64,000 nucleotides of DNA from DATGZX01 sp035296965 (GTDB lineage: Bacteria; Planctomycetota; Planctomycetia; Gemmatales; Gemmataceae), in contig DATGZX010000332.1 of the NCBI GenBank assembly GCA_035296965.1, forward strand, positions 84,359 through 148,358. Reading direction: 5' to 3'. This document shows, one piece after another, positions 24,140-33,220 of this stretch. Under the pieces are notes generated by a model. That model had not been told where the DNA came from. It saw only the letters and a list, made by a program, of their open reading frames with translations, and did no database searches. The position numbers and the translations under genes were made by a program. Numbering within the stretch: position 1 is the first letter of the stretch; each line of letters opens with the position of its first letter.

Positions 24140-25978
24140 TTACTTCTGGTCTATGGGCCTCAAGATATCGAGGAGAGCGTCGCTCGCGGCCCGACGGACA
24201 TCAGGGTTGTCGTCGCTCAGTGAGCGGCGCAGGGCCACCTCAGCCGACAGGGCCAAAGGACCAAATTTGCCGAGGACCTCGGCTGCCGCCTGCCGAACGC
24301 GCGGATCAGGGTCCCGCAAGGCCGTGGCAAGCGCTGGGATGCCCGGCTGAGCTGCCTTGCCGGTGGTTTCGAGTGTTCGCATGGCGGCCACGCGCATTTC
24401 CGCATCGCTGGCCCGCATGGCCCGGATCAAGTCGGGAACCGCCGGCTTGGCAAGAGGGCCGTAGCGCTGGAGAGCAGAAGCGGCCGCCAGACGCACTTCC
24501 AGGTCGGTATCGAACAAGAGCGCAGACAGTCCCTCGATGGCCGGCGCTTTTGCGGCCGAAGTGATTTTGCCGAGCGTCCTGGCGGAAGCCCAGCGAACGA
24601 ACACGTCCTTGTCGCCGAGCCTTTCGACAAGGTCCGGCGTCGCCGGTGCGGCGTCCTGACCCAGCGCTTCCAGGACATCGACGGCCCCGAGGCGGACTAA
24701 AACATTAGGATCCTGTAAATCCGCTTTCAAGGCGGGAATGGCGATCTGAAGAGCTTCTAGAAGTGCATCGGGCGCGGCTGACTTACCGGGTTGTCCCGAA
24801 CGTGCGCCTGGTTCGTCGGCTGAAAGGCGGGTGCTCTGTTGCTGGCCGGTGCTCTCGATCAAGCGCTGAAAGCGCTGCCGCGCAGTGCCCATTTTTTCCA
24901 GGGCACGCTGGGCTTCGAGTCGAACGGCCGGATCCGGATCGCGCAGCGCCCGCGCCACGGCGGGCGCGGCGTTCCGCAAAGCCTCCGCCGCACGCTGGAG
25001 CAGTTCCGCCGATTTCTCGCTGCCCGGCGCACGCCCAGTGTTAGCGCTTTCTTCCAGCGAACGTGATTGCGGTATTTGATTGACCAGGGCAGCCGCCGCT
25101 TCTTGGACCACCTGGGCGCTCAGCCGGCGGACCTCGGCGTCGCGGTCGGATAATCCTTGACTGGCCGCCGGCAAAACCAGTTGAACAACGCCCAGGACAT
25201 CCGCGAGGTCGGCGTCCGGCCGGTTCGTGCTCTTATACCCGACGGCGAGCTGGGAAACGACCTGGATCAGCCCCAGCAAACCGGAGGCCGCGGCGCGACG
25301 TTCGGCAGGAAGGGGAGATTCGAGCAGTTTCCGCAACGCAGGCACAGCGACCTGCGGCGCTGGGAACACCTGGCCCAATGCACGGGCTGCAGTTTCCTGG
25401 ACTACAGGAAGATTGCCATGTTGGACGATGTCCGCGAGATCGGGACCGAATCCCCGACCGATCAGTTTGGTATCGTCCGCAGTTCGAATGAGCACCCCCG
25501 ATTCCGCGAGCAGGTTCATGGCGGCGAGTCGAGCAGTTGTGCTTCCGTAGTGAAGAGCATCCCGGATTGCTTTTTTGAATCGATTGGCCAGAACTGCTCG
25601 AACCTTCTTGGTTACCAGAGTTCTTTCATCCGGAGAGTCGAGATCTTGATTCCAATCCTGAAGCTGCAGCCCAAGGCGCATGTCGCTGATGTTGCGCAGC
25701 GCATCGATACGCTGCGTGAGGAGGCGTTCCCGCGCTTCGTTGTAGAGCCTCGTCCTTGTCAGGTCCTCCGGCTTTGCCGTTTCAAGCTGTTGAGCCAATT
25801 GCTTATCCTGGGCTATCAATTCCGAATCGGTGGCTTTCAGGGTCCGCCGCAATTGTTCCACAGGGTCCGACGGGAACGCCTGGGCAAGAACGCATCCTGA
25901 GGGCCAAAGGATGGCCGTGAGCACAGCCAAAAATTGCCAGCCCAGCAGGATTCTCCAGTGCCGCGTGAGACGATGCAT
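24140..25978 (-). CDS. Exported HEAT-repeat protein
   Basis: 612 residues from the ATG at 25978, which follows a GGAGAGAAGGG ribosome-binding site and begins a signal peptide (LLGWQFLAVLTAILWPSG). After about residue 130 the protein is a run of HEAT-like repeats of roughly 35-40 residues with recurring patterns such as VRLEAQRALEKMG, VRLGAVDVLEALG, VRWASARTLGKI, VRLAAASALQRYG and VRQAAAEVLGKFG. HEAT arrays act as protein-binding scaffolds; exported ones are frequent in planctomycetes. A Ser/Pro linker with lower repeat quality lies near residues 370-400. No enzymatic motif; partner unknown. Confidence 0.8.
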   Translation of the reverse strand: MHRLTRHWRILLGWQFLAVLTAILWPSGCVLAQAFPSDPVEQLRRTLKATDSELIAQDKQLAQQLETAKPEDLTRTRLYNEARERLLTQRIDALRNISDMRLGLQLQDWNQDLDSPDERTLVTKKVRAVLANRFKKAIRDALHYGSTTARLAAMNLLAESGVLIRTADDTKLIGRGFGPDLADIVQHGNLPVVQETAARALGQVFPAPQVAVPALRKLLESPLPAERRAAASGLLGLIQVVSQLAVGYKSTNRPDADLADVLGVVQLVLPAASQGLSDRDAEVRRLSAQVVQEAAAALVNQIPQSRSLEESANTGRAPGSEKSAELLQRAAEALRNAAPAVARALRDPDPAVRLEAQRALEKMGTARQRFQRLIESTGQQQSTRLSADEPGARSGQPGKSAAPDALLEALQIAIPALKADLQDPNVLVRLGAVDVLEALGQDAAPATPDLVERLGDKDVFVRWASARTLGKITSAAKAPAIEGLSALLFDTDLEVRLAAASALQRYGPLAKPAVPDLIRAMRASDAEMRVAAMRTLETTGKAAQPGIPALATALRDPDPRVRQAAAEVLGKFGPLALSAEVALRRSLSDDNPDVRRAASDALLDILRPIDQK

Positions 25979-26231
25979 GGGTTGTACCCTTCTCTCCGTT
26001 ATCGGAAGCAAGTTATCCGGGTAACGGGCCACGTGGCAGCCGAAGCGCGTCCGAACATTGCATCGCTGCCCTTGGCCCTGACTGTGCCTGGCGTCGATCA
26101 GAACTGCATCGGCCCATTCCTTTAGTGCCTAGAATACCACATTCAATATGCCTCTCGTTCTCTCGTAAGGCCAGCATCCAGCAGCCGCTTGGCCCCGCCC
26201 GCGTCCCCCGCTGCCCTTTCAGCCAGCATCC

Positions 26232-26302
26232 CCGGCAAAGAAGCCAGATTCGGAGAAGACGAGTGCCCAAGAGCGTGCAAGTAAAGGGGCCCGGCGCCGT
26301 TT
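26232..26302 (+). repeat. Left copy of a 71-bp direct repeat flanking the 26-34 kb island
   Basis: This segment matches 33873-33943 at 66 of 71 positions in the same orientation. Both contain AGATTCGGAGAAGACGAGTG or a one-base variant and end in AAAGGGGC..GG.CCGTTT. The surrounding sequence (25979-26878) has no convincing gene: frames on both strands are long but unlike proteins, and include a short tandem GTGCGCCGAAA stretch near 26356-26390. Confidence 0.75.
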
Positions 26303-26878
26303 GCAACATGCCTTCCATACGCATGGATATCAGATTGCGCTTGGGCCAATCGAAGGTGCGCCAAGAGTGCGCCGAAAGTGCGCCGAAAACGAGCCATTTC
26401 GGCAGCCAATCGCGCCATGGGAGCGGCCGTCGCCCTCGTCTTACTGGACAGAACCACGCGGTGCCTCCTCAGCTGTGCGAGGGGTCTCGCGACCCCGCAC
26501 TCGGATTGACCGCAGGTCTCTCCGAACCTGGAGGAGACTGCGGTCAGCGCTAGCAGCGAGGCCCGGAGACCTGCGCCGACTCGCGTCACGAATCACCAAG
26601 CGCTCGCGATAGTCGCGACGCCACTATTTTAGATTCAGCAAGGCGGAGATGGAACAGCAGCCCAAGAGATTTGGGCCCTTATTTTGAGCCCATCGGTGGG
26701 ATAAACGCCGACGATGGGAGTGCCCCTCTAGAGACCAAGGGGACGGGCTGTTTTCGGCCCGGCCTTCGTGGAAGCGGTAGGGTGTCAAGCGTACTCGTGC
26801 CGACGCACTTTCGACTACTCGAAGCGTCTCGTCTGGTTCTCGCCATGGATTGAAACCGACGCGCTAGCACCTCCCTGG

Positions 26879-26990
26879 CCACAGACGGTGCTGGCGATGA
26901 TCGAATCCATCCACGGCAATCCAGTGCGTCGAGGGTTGGTAGACAGGGCAGAACAGTGGAAATGGTCTAGCGACGATTGGCAGGACGCTT
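26879..26990 (+). pseudogene. Remnant of a REP-associated tyrosine transposase (RAYT / IS200-like)
   Basis: The plus frame encodes IESIHGNPVRRGLV followed by AEQWKWSSDDW. This matches the conserved C-terminal block of RAYT-type transposases (IxxIHxNPVRRGLV...WxWSS). No upstream catalytic HUH or Tyr block is recognisable in the same frame, so only the tail survives. RAYT enzymes mobilise palindromic REP elements, of which this window has many. It lies near the left edge of the putative island. Confidence 0.72.
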
Positions 26991-27103
26991 TTCAGGAACA
27001 AGCCCCATCCCAAACCCGGTTCCGCCTCATGCGGATGCGACCTCGGCCTTGACAGGATAATGTACTTCCGTATATTACCACATCGGCCAGTCAGGGCAAA
27101 CGC

Positions 27104-28471
27104 ATGAAAGCAACTTCGTCCTTTCGCCAGCCAGAGTATTTGACGAATAACGATGTTCCGCATCATCGAATTCGTTGTCCTGTCCATGGGTTTATCCGGT
27201 ATTCGGAAAACGAACGGAAGATTATCGACCACTGGATCTTTCGGCGATTGCGACATATTCGCCAGCTTGCTTTGACTGACCTGGTGTATCCCGGGGCGAC
27301 CCACACGCGGTTCGAGCACTGTCTGGGAGTGATGGAGCTTGCAAGCCGGGCTTTTGACCAGCTCGCGGCAACGCGCGGAGCCCTTCTTGAATGGAACCTC
27401 AAGAAAGTCGCCGAGCTGAATCAGGAACCACTGGCCATTGCCAGGCAGTTGGTTCGTTTGGCAGGTCTGCTTCATGACGTAGGCCATGCGTGCTTCTCTC
27501 ATGCGGCAGAAACCGTGATACACGAGGGCGGCGGCCACGAGTCCTTCACATTCAAATTGGTAGAGGAGAAAGAGTTTCTCGGCAACGAATTGGACAAAGC
27601 GTACTTCGCCGGGTTTTCTGGTTTGCTGGGAAAGCTTCTCCGCGGCGGGGCGGTCATGCCTCCGCAACTCAAGGTGTTGAAGGACTTGGTTTCCGGGGAG
27701 ATGGACGCGGATCGCTCCGATTATTTGCAGCGCGATTCGCATCATTGTGGAGTCGAGTATGGTCGGTTCGACCATCGACGCATGGTGCAGTGCCTAGACT
27801 TGCACGAGGCGGATGGCGGTGCTTTGGAGATTGCGTTGCATCGAGACGGCATCCACACGTTCGAGGCGTTGATTCTGGCGCGCTATCAGATGAATACCCA
27901 GGTCTACTATCATCGCATTCGTCGGATTTACGACTATTACCTGTGCCAGTATTTTGCCGAGAAAGGCCGGGAGGCTTTTGATTCTGCTGACAAGATCCTG
28001 AACCAGACGGACATTCAGGCGATGGCGACGATACTTCAGGAGGCCGAAAAGGGCCAGGGAGGGCATGGCAAATGGGCAGCTCGCATTCGGGATCGGAACC
28101 ACCATCGGGTCGTACATGAAACCGGAGAAGATGCCAACGCGATGGATTTGAAACATTCGGGAAAGCTGCTGGAAAAGCTGCGCGAGAATTTCCCCGAGGT
28201 TGACTTCATTCCCGATGTTGCTTCGCAATCGATTCATAGACTCTTGCTGCCGGAGGACACGGAAGCAACGGGGTTGGTGGCTCTGCCACTCATCGAATCA
28301 AGCGGAGAATCGCATTACCTGGGATCAAGAAGCCACATCCTGCGACGAATACCCAGGCGTTTCCAAGTAGCCCGCATTTTTTCCGACATCGCCCGTGACA
28401 ATGCGGAACTGCTTCGTACAATCAGGTCTTTCGCGCTTGACGAATATCGCAAGTTGGGAGGCCAATCATGA
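27104..28471 (+). CDS. HD-domain phosphohydrolase (dGTPase/YwfO-like)
   Basis: 455 residues. The HD signature is complete: HTRFEHCLGV, LLHDVGHACFSH and the distal Asp in MDADRSDYLQRD. The N-terminal CPVHGFIRYSENE and FRRLRHIRQL blocks are shared with the YwfO/SAMHD1-like group that hydrolyses (d)NTPs. The C-terminal third is helical with no known domain. The stop overlaps the next start (ATGA), so it is translationally coupled to a YwgA-like gene. HD dNTPases act in nucleotide control and some in phage defence by nucleotide depletion. Base composition here looks less GC-rich than the flanking core genes. Function in defence is an inference. Confidence 0.82.
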   Translation: MKATSSFRQPEYLTNNDVPHHRIRCPVHGFIRYSENERKIIDHWIFRRLRHIRQLALTDLVYPGATHTRFEHCLGVMELASRAFDQLAATRGALLEWNLKKVAELNQEPLAIARQLVRLAGLLHDVGHACFSHAAETVIHEGGGHESFTFKLVEEKEFLGNELDKAYFAGFSGLLGKLLRGGAVMPPQLKVLKDLVSGEMDADRSDYLQRDSHHCGVEYGRFDHRRMVQCLDLHEADGGALEIALHRDGIHTFEALILARYQMNTQVYYHRIRRIYDYYLCQYFAEKGREAFDSADKILNQTDIQAMATILQEAEKGQGGHGKWAARIRDRNHHRVVHETGEDANAMDLKHSGKLLEKLRENFPEVDFIPDVASQSIHRLLLPEDTEATGLVALPLIESSGESHYLGSRSHILRRIPRRFQVARIFSDIARDNAELLRTIRSFALDEYRKLGGQS

Positions 28472-29037
28472 GCTTGTTCTTGAGTGGGACGTGGGAACAT
28501 GCCCTTTTGGCACAGGTCGTCAAGGAAGCTGCGGATGTGGCCCAGAGGGACGGCGGCTATCTCGGCCGCACGGCTATCCAGAAGATCGTCTATTTCCTCC
28601 AAGTGTTGGATGTCCCGATGCGGTATCGCTTCGAAGTATTTCACTATGGGCCCTTCTGCAACACCATCCTGGGCGACACGGAATGGCTCATGGCCGACGA
28701 GGTGATTGCCGATAGCTCGCCAAACCCGGACAAGTACTCCAAGTTTACGCCTGGACCAGCTTGCGAAGAGCTGATCGCAAAACATGCGGCGATGCTCGAG
28801 CGATACGAGGGCACCGTGAAGAGCACGGTCAAGGCATTGCTGCCTCTGCAGCCTGATCACCTCGAACTTATCGCGACGCTCGACTATGCTTTCCGGGAAA
28901 TGAAAGCAACCCTCGGAAAAGAGCCGCCCAAGCAAAAAGTGCTAGCCCGGTTCCGGGAATTCAAAGGGGCAAAGTTCAATGACAAGGAAATCGCGGATAC
29001 CTACGACCGGCTCAAAGCGGCTGGTCTGTTTGGTTGA
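28468..29037 (+). CDS. YwgA/Panacea-like protein coupled to the HD phosphohydrolase
   Basis: 189 residues. The N-terminal part has LGRTAIQKIVYFLQVLDVP and FEVFHYGPFCNTILGD, which matches the 'QK.VYFLQ ... YHYGP' pattern of YwgA and Panacea/DUF4065-like proteins, the latter common in antitoxins. In Bacillus, ywgA lies close to the HD gene ywfO, so the pairing seen here may be an old functional association. Start ATG overlaps the HD stop. No membrane segment or signal. It may regulate the HD enzyme or act as its antitoxin-like partner; this is inferred from gene order. Confidence 0.6.
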   Translation: MSLFLSGTWEHALLAQVVKEAADVAQRDGGYLGRTAIQKIVYFLQVLDVPMRYRFEVFHYGPFCNTILGDTEWLMADEVIADSSPNPDKYSKFTPGPACEELIAKHAAMLERYEGTVKSTVKALLPLQPDHLELIATLDYAFREMKATLGKEPPKQKVLARFREFKGAKFNDKEIADTYDRLKAAGLFG

Positions 29038-29240
29038 GGCCTGCCCGAATCACTCAATTCAAAAAGTTAGCAAATTCGAGGAATCGTGGACCGTCAATAA
29101 CGGTTCTCCATTTCCGCTTCCTCATCACCAACGGGGACCAAGACGGGAAAGAGTTTTGGTTTCCGAGGCTGGCGTGCCAACGACAAGGCGTTCTTGATCG
29201 GTAATGGGACGGGCTTACACGCGTTTTCCTTCACGGCGGT

Positions 29241-29468
29241 TCAAAGATCCTCGAATGACGCGCCAAGGGCTTGCATCGCATAGGGCGCAATAATATTCAG
29301 CTCGAACGCCTTTTCGGCGAGAAACGACGGCAGAAGGCTACTCACCTTTTGCACAGTTCTGTTTCGCAGCAGTGAGCCGTACTTGTAAACTGATTGCTGA
29401 CCAGCCAACTTGCGCGGTCGAACCAAATGATGGAGCAGCCGGTATTTCGTGTAGTTCGCAACATGCAC
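29241..29468 (-). CDS. Possible gene fragment, 75 residues
   Basis: A short minus-strand frame starting at GTG. Its composition is protein-like (YTKYRLLHHLVRP, KVSSLLPSFLAEKAFELN), but there is no ribosome-binding site and an in-frame stop lies 14 codons upstream of the GTG. It could be the remnant of a gene lost from the island. The rest of 29038-29688 shows nothing I can support: frames are short and no repeat is obvious. Confidence 0.25.
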   Translation of the reverse strand: MHVANYTKYRLLHHLVRPRKLAGQQSVYKYGSLLRNRTVQKVSSLLPSFLAEKAFELNIIAPYAMQALGASFEDL

Positions 29469-29688
29469 GAGCGCTTGTGCATAACGCCTCCTTTGTGGTC
29501 TCGCGTGCTTTCAGTAATTGCTGATGGAATCATACCCAGATTTACGAATCCTCGGGATGGGCGGCGCCGAGTTTTGTACCGGCCTTCTTCCTGAAGATTG
29601 AACTTATCGGAGACGGGGGTCCTGGTCCGACAGACAGTGGCATCGAGGAACCTACTACCGGTTTTGGATCGGGGTCATTCGCTTTTCA

Positions 29689-32016
29689 TCATTCCGCGAC
29701 ACATTGGTCATGCAGCCCAAGTTGATTCTTCGGCACGCCATACAGCTCACGAACCATACGATCAATTTCAGCGATGATCTCTTTGCGCCTCAGCGGCACG
29801 GGATCGACAACAAGACTCTGCGCTGCGGATGCGATCGCTTGTACCAACCCTTGATTTTCCTGACAGGGAACCACGAGAGGGAATTGGCGCAGTCGTTCCA
29901 GGCGAATGGCGTGTCTGCCGATGCCCATCGTCGGCATTTTCTGTTGCGCGATCGTCCAGAAGATGGTGCTGTTGCAGACACCAAGCAGGTAATACGGATC
30001 GATCACTGCGGCATCAGGAGCCATGGACAGTACGCCGCTGTGGCAAAGGTCAGTGCCAGGGACGATCGTCATGTCGCCGCCCGAAGTAATCAAGCCGCCG
30101 ATAATCTTCGTGCGGGCGGTGAGGCGCAAGGCCGAGGCTGACGAGAAGCCATACCAGACATCGAGACGTTTCCGAATGCCGGTGGTGAGTCGATGTTTGT
30201 TTGCCAGGAGGTATTGGTAGGTTCGCGGGAAGTCTCGTTGGAGAGTTTCTTCGTTCAGAAGTTTTCCCCATGCGTCGTAGGGAAGCACACAGAACGTCGA
30301 TAACGACGGCACAGTATACCCGTGAATGTCGCGATTGCGAATGATGGGCCGCAGCATCGGCGCCTCAATCCAAAAGTGCCAGCCAGTTTTTCGTTGCTCT
30401 ACCAGTATCGCACCGTCGCGGCCCTCTTTGAATTTGCGGACCAGGAACACATCATCGGCTCCGGTGACGATGCCTTGACCGATATGGATGGGTATGCGGC
30501 TGAGCGGTTTTCCGACTGCCTGGAGCCGCGTCAGAACGTGGGTTTCTTCCGTGGATTGAAAGAACCATCGGTCGGAGCGGACGCTCTGGGGAGACAGAAG
30601 TCGCGTCTCGACCTGTGCATTCGCGGAGTGGGTTGCCAAGGCGCCAAGTTTCTCCCGAAGCAGGCCTTTACCGCGGATCCAGACATGCCGGCCAACGCTG
30701 CGAGCAACCGATTTTTGCAGCACCACGAGGGCGATCTGAATGATTGCATCGGGATAGATTTTCGGGTCCTCGAACTCGATGATGTCGTGAACCTGGCATT
30801 GCTCCCCGATCAGTTGGCGGAGAACCCGCCCTGTTTCGGACCGGAGGAATGTGTTTGAGACGCTGAACGCCAGGAAGCCGTTGGGCGCAAGGAGGTCAAT
30901 GGCTTTCTCGATGAAAAGGATGTAGAGATCGAATTGACCGGACTGTGCTGTGCGGAACTCGCGCTTGTACCGCTCCACGGCGGCGGGGTCCGAGTGAAGC
31001 ATCTGCTGAAGTCGCACGAACGGCGGGCCACCCAGGATCACGTCGATGCCATCCCCTGCGGATCTGGTAACCGGCGCGAGGAAGTCACGAGCTACGATAT
31101 TGTGGCTCAATTCCGGGACCGTCACGGGAAGCTCATCGGCTCGGCCGGAACGCTCCCATGCGGTGAGCAACAATGCACGGATCGTCCACCCGACAGCCTG
31201 GGCATCGAGATCCGTGCCGAAGATCATCCGGGTGAGGATGTTCAACCGAACTTGCAATGAGAGTTCACTTCGCATGTCCTTGCTCAGCGCCGCGAAGATG
31301 TAACGGAGCGCAGCCACGAGGAAGATGCCGCATCCGCAGGAGGGATCGAGGATACGCCGCTCCAGCACCCGTTCGGGCGAGAGCCCAGCAAACGCCTGAG
31401 CCAACACGCGCGAGGTGAGATAGTTCACCAATGCCGCTGGCGTGTAATGAATGCCCTTGTCATAGCGACGCGTTTCGCTGCGGGTGCCGCGCTTGGCGGT
31501 GGGCGATTCCGCAGGGGAGAAGGCCAGACACCATTGATGCAGGTCGCCAAAGATCGTGATCGGCACACGTGAGCCATAGAGTCTTCGGCTTGCCTGAATG
31601 ATGGGCTGCCAGAATGTGCGTTCGATCACCGTTGTCGGGAGGATGCATTGGCCGGCATACCGTGTCGGCTCGAACACTGTTTTGAGCGCGGGGCACGTCG
31701 TCGTGCTTTGCAGGTCGCCACACAATTGGCCAAGCGTCAAGCCCGCTTGGCGTCGGGGCAGCTGATCCAGCGATGGAATGGCGTCCGGTGCTCGATCGCG
31801 GACGAATTGCACGAGCAGCGCTAGTGCCAAAAGATCGTCGGTGCCGCGATCCGCAAGGCCGTTGTCCCCGGCCTGTGATCGACCGATCTGCTGACGCAAC
31901 CAGCTCCGCCATTTTTGCAGGAAGGCGAAGAAGCGCCGACGCGTTCGAGGGCCATTCGAAAGCGGGGCAGCAATAAGCTCGAGGTGCTCGACCGAGGGCA
32001 AAACGTCTGTGGACAA
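29689..32016 (-). CDS. N6-adenine DNA methylase-like protein (Eco57I/TaqI type) with altered catalytic motif
   Basis: 775 residues from a TTG start. The AdoMet-binding motif I LDPSCGCGIFLVAAL is at about residue 220 and an FGTDLDAQAVGW block follows. The catalytic motif IV, normally (N/D/S)PP(Y/F), reads LGGPPFVRLQ near residue 330, so the first catalytic residue is Gly (codon GGC). The C-terminal 350 residues resemble TaqI-like specificity domains (IHIGQGIVTGADDVFLV, MPTMGIGRHAIRLERL). Type IIG or BREX/DISARM-like methylases share this build, but no endonuclease motif was found. It begins 34 bases downstream of an SPL-like radical SAM gene. It may bind DNA and AdoMet but not methylate. Confidence 0.82.
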   Translation of the reverse strand: MSTDVLPSVEHLELIAAPLSNGPRTRRRFFAFLQKWRSWLRQQIGRSQAGDNGLADRGTDDLLALALLVQFVRDRAPDAIPSLDQLPRRQAGLTLGQLCGDLQSTTTCPALKTVFEPTRYAGQCILPTTVIERTFWQPIIQASRRLYGSRVPITIFGDLHQWCLAFSPAESPTAKRGTRSETRRYDKGIHYTPAALVNYLTSRVLAQAFAGLSPERVLERRILDPSCGCGIFLVAALRYIFAALSKDMRSELSLQVRLNILTRMIFGTDLDAQAVGWTIRALLLTAWERSGRADELPVTVPELSHNIVARDFLAPVTRSAGDGIDVILGGPPFVRLQQMLHSDPAAVERYKREFRTAQSGQFDLYILFIEKAIDLLAPNGFLAFSVSNTFLRSETGRVLRQLIGEQCQVHDIIEFEDPKIYPDAIIQIALVVLQKSVARSVGRHVWIRGKGLLREKLGALATHSANAQVETRLLSPQSVRSDRWFFQSTEETHVLTRLQAVGKPLSRIPIHIGQGIVTGADDVFLVRKFKEGRDGAILVEQRKTGWHFWIEAPMLRPIIRNRDIHGYTVPSLSTFCVLPYDAWGKLLNEETLQRDFPRTYQYLLANKHRLTTGIRKRLDVWYGFSSASALRLTARTKIIGGLITSGGDMTIVPGTDLCHSGVLSMAPDAAVIDPYYLLGVCNSTIFWTIAQQKMPTMGIGRHAIRLERLRQFPLVVPCQENQGLVQAIASAAQSLVVDPVPLRRKEIIAEIDRMVRELYGVPKNQLGLHDQCVAE

Positions 32017-32050
32017 GGCGAAAGCTCGCTGAGAGGGGAATGAAGCAGGT

Positions 32051-33220
32051 CTACAAGATGCAATTGCAGCGCCCGGTATTTGGATACAGGCCCAGGTCCT
32101 GGGCCATCAAAACATCTTCCATGCACAGGGCGCAGGTTTGATCGGGTTGGTGGTGGCGGATCGTTTGCAGGAGATGGCGATAAACCACTTCGCGCTGCGC
32201 ACGCGGATAGCGGACGCGGCCGTCATCGGGACCGTTGTCAATCACGGTCAACGAGCGCGAGATCAGGTTGTCCTTGCCGAGCTTCGCTTCCATGATCTGA
32301 ATGGCTGGGCCGTAGCTGCATACGCCGCCCAAGGTGATGCGCTCCACCGGAACCACGGTCAGCAATTGTTCCAACATCTCGTCGTAGTGCCGTTGCCAAT
32401 CGGGAATCGGGATGATCGGCATCAGCATGACGCGAATCGGATAGCCGGCTTCGGCGCACTGACGCATCGCTTCGATGCGCTCCTCGATGGGCGGCGTGAT
32501 CAACTCGAATTCACGGCGCACCGCCGCAGGGTTCAGGCTCCAGCAGAGCACCGTATGGCCACGATGATCGAGATCGAGCACGTTGGCGAAGTCGGCGCAC
32601 TTGGACAGGATTCGCAAGCGAGCAAACGGATGCTTGGCGAAGAACGGTATCATGATCCGCGAATAGCCCGTGAGTGGGTCGAGGGCCATCCCGTCTTGCA
32701 GCTTGCCCAGGTAGAACGCCTCAGGCCAGCCAATTTCTCGGGCCTTGCGGTCGACCTGCGCCAGAATGTCGTCGAAGTTGACGTAGATCTTCACCGTCGG
32801 CGAGAAGCGCACGCCCTGCGTGCCGGCCAGATAGCAATACTGGCAGCCGTACGGGCAGTAGCCATAAGGTGAGAAGTGCCAGAAATTCGGGCAGGTACTG
32901 TTTTCTTCGGTGCTGCGTCCCAAGGCGCTTTGGTGAACACCGAAGACCAGCGTGCGCCGGCCTTCGTAGTGCAAGGCCAACGGATCGGATTCCCCGAGGC
33001 TGATCTTGTTATGCGGCGTATCGAACTGCTCGACGACTTCGGCGCGAGGATAGACGGCGCAGATGCGTTCGATGAAAGCCCGGTGTCCTGGCGTGGTGAC
33101 GCTCCTTTTGGTGAGGATGATGCGATGCGGCCGAAAGAGCGGCGCCGGCCGCGGTTGATATACCTGTTCGTCGGCTTCCAGATCGCCGAATAGGTCGGGC
33201 ACCGGCTGCGGCAATTGCAT
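32051..33220 (-). CDS. Spore photoproduct lyase-like radical SAM protein
   Basis: 389 residues. The ATG at 33220 follows CGGAG. The radical SAM motif CPYGCQYC (CxxxCxxC) is near residues 119-127, with SPL-family flanks: CPNFWHFSPYGYCPYG, DPLTGYSRIMIPFF, LDLDHRGHT and PIEERIEAM..AGYPIRVMLMPI. SPL reverses UV damage in spore DNA using Cys141 as hydrogen donor (B. subtilis numbering). By my alignment that position is Lys here (YLGKLQDGMALDPLT), so this is not a standard lyase. The C-terminus has an extra cysteine group (CALC...CNC). It precedes a DNA methylase-like gene by 34 bases, suggesting a shared DNA-related role. Confidence 0.78.
   Translation of the reverse strand: MQLPQPVPDLFGDLEADEQVYQPRPAPLFRPHRIILTKRSVTTPGHRAFIERICAVYPRAEVVEQFDTPHNKISLGESDPLALHYEGRRTLVFGVHQSALGRSTEENSTCPNFWHFSPYGYCPYGCQYCYLAGTQGVRFSPTVKIYVNFDDILAQVDRKAREIGWPEAFYLGKLQDGMALDPLTGYSRIMIPFFAKHPFARLRILSKCADFANVLDLDHRGHTVLCWSLNPAAVRREFELITPPIEERIEAMRQCAEAGYPIRVMLMPIIPIPDWQRHYDEMLEQLLTVVPVERITLGGVCSYGPAIQIMEAKLGKDNLISRSLTVIDNGPDDGRVRYPRAQREVVYRHLLQTIRHHQPDQTCALCMEDVLMAQDLGLYPNTGRCNCIL

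Noticed and set aside
26125..26612. Overlapping frames on both strands near 26.1-26.6 kb
   Set aside because: They contain the direct repeat and a short tandem repeat; no domain, and neither strand is favoured.
29689..32016. Methylase-like gene considered as a complete type IIG restriction enzyme
   Set aside because: No PD-(D/E)xK or other nuclease motif was found at either end, and the catalytic methylase motif is altered.
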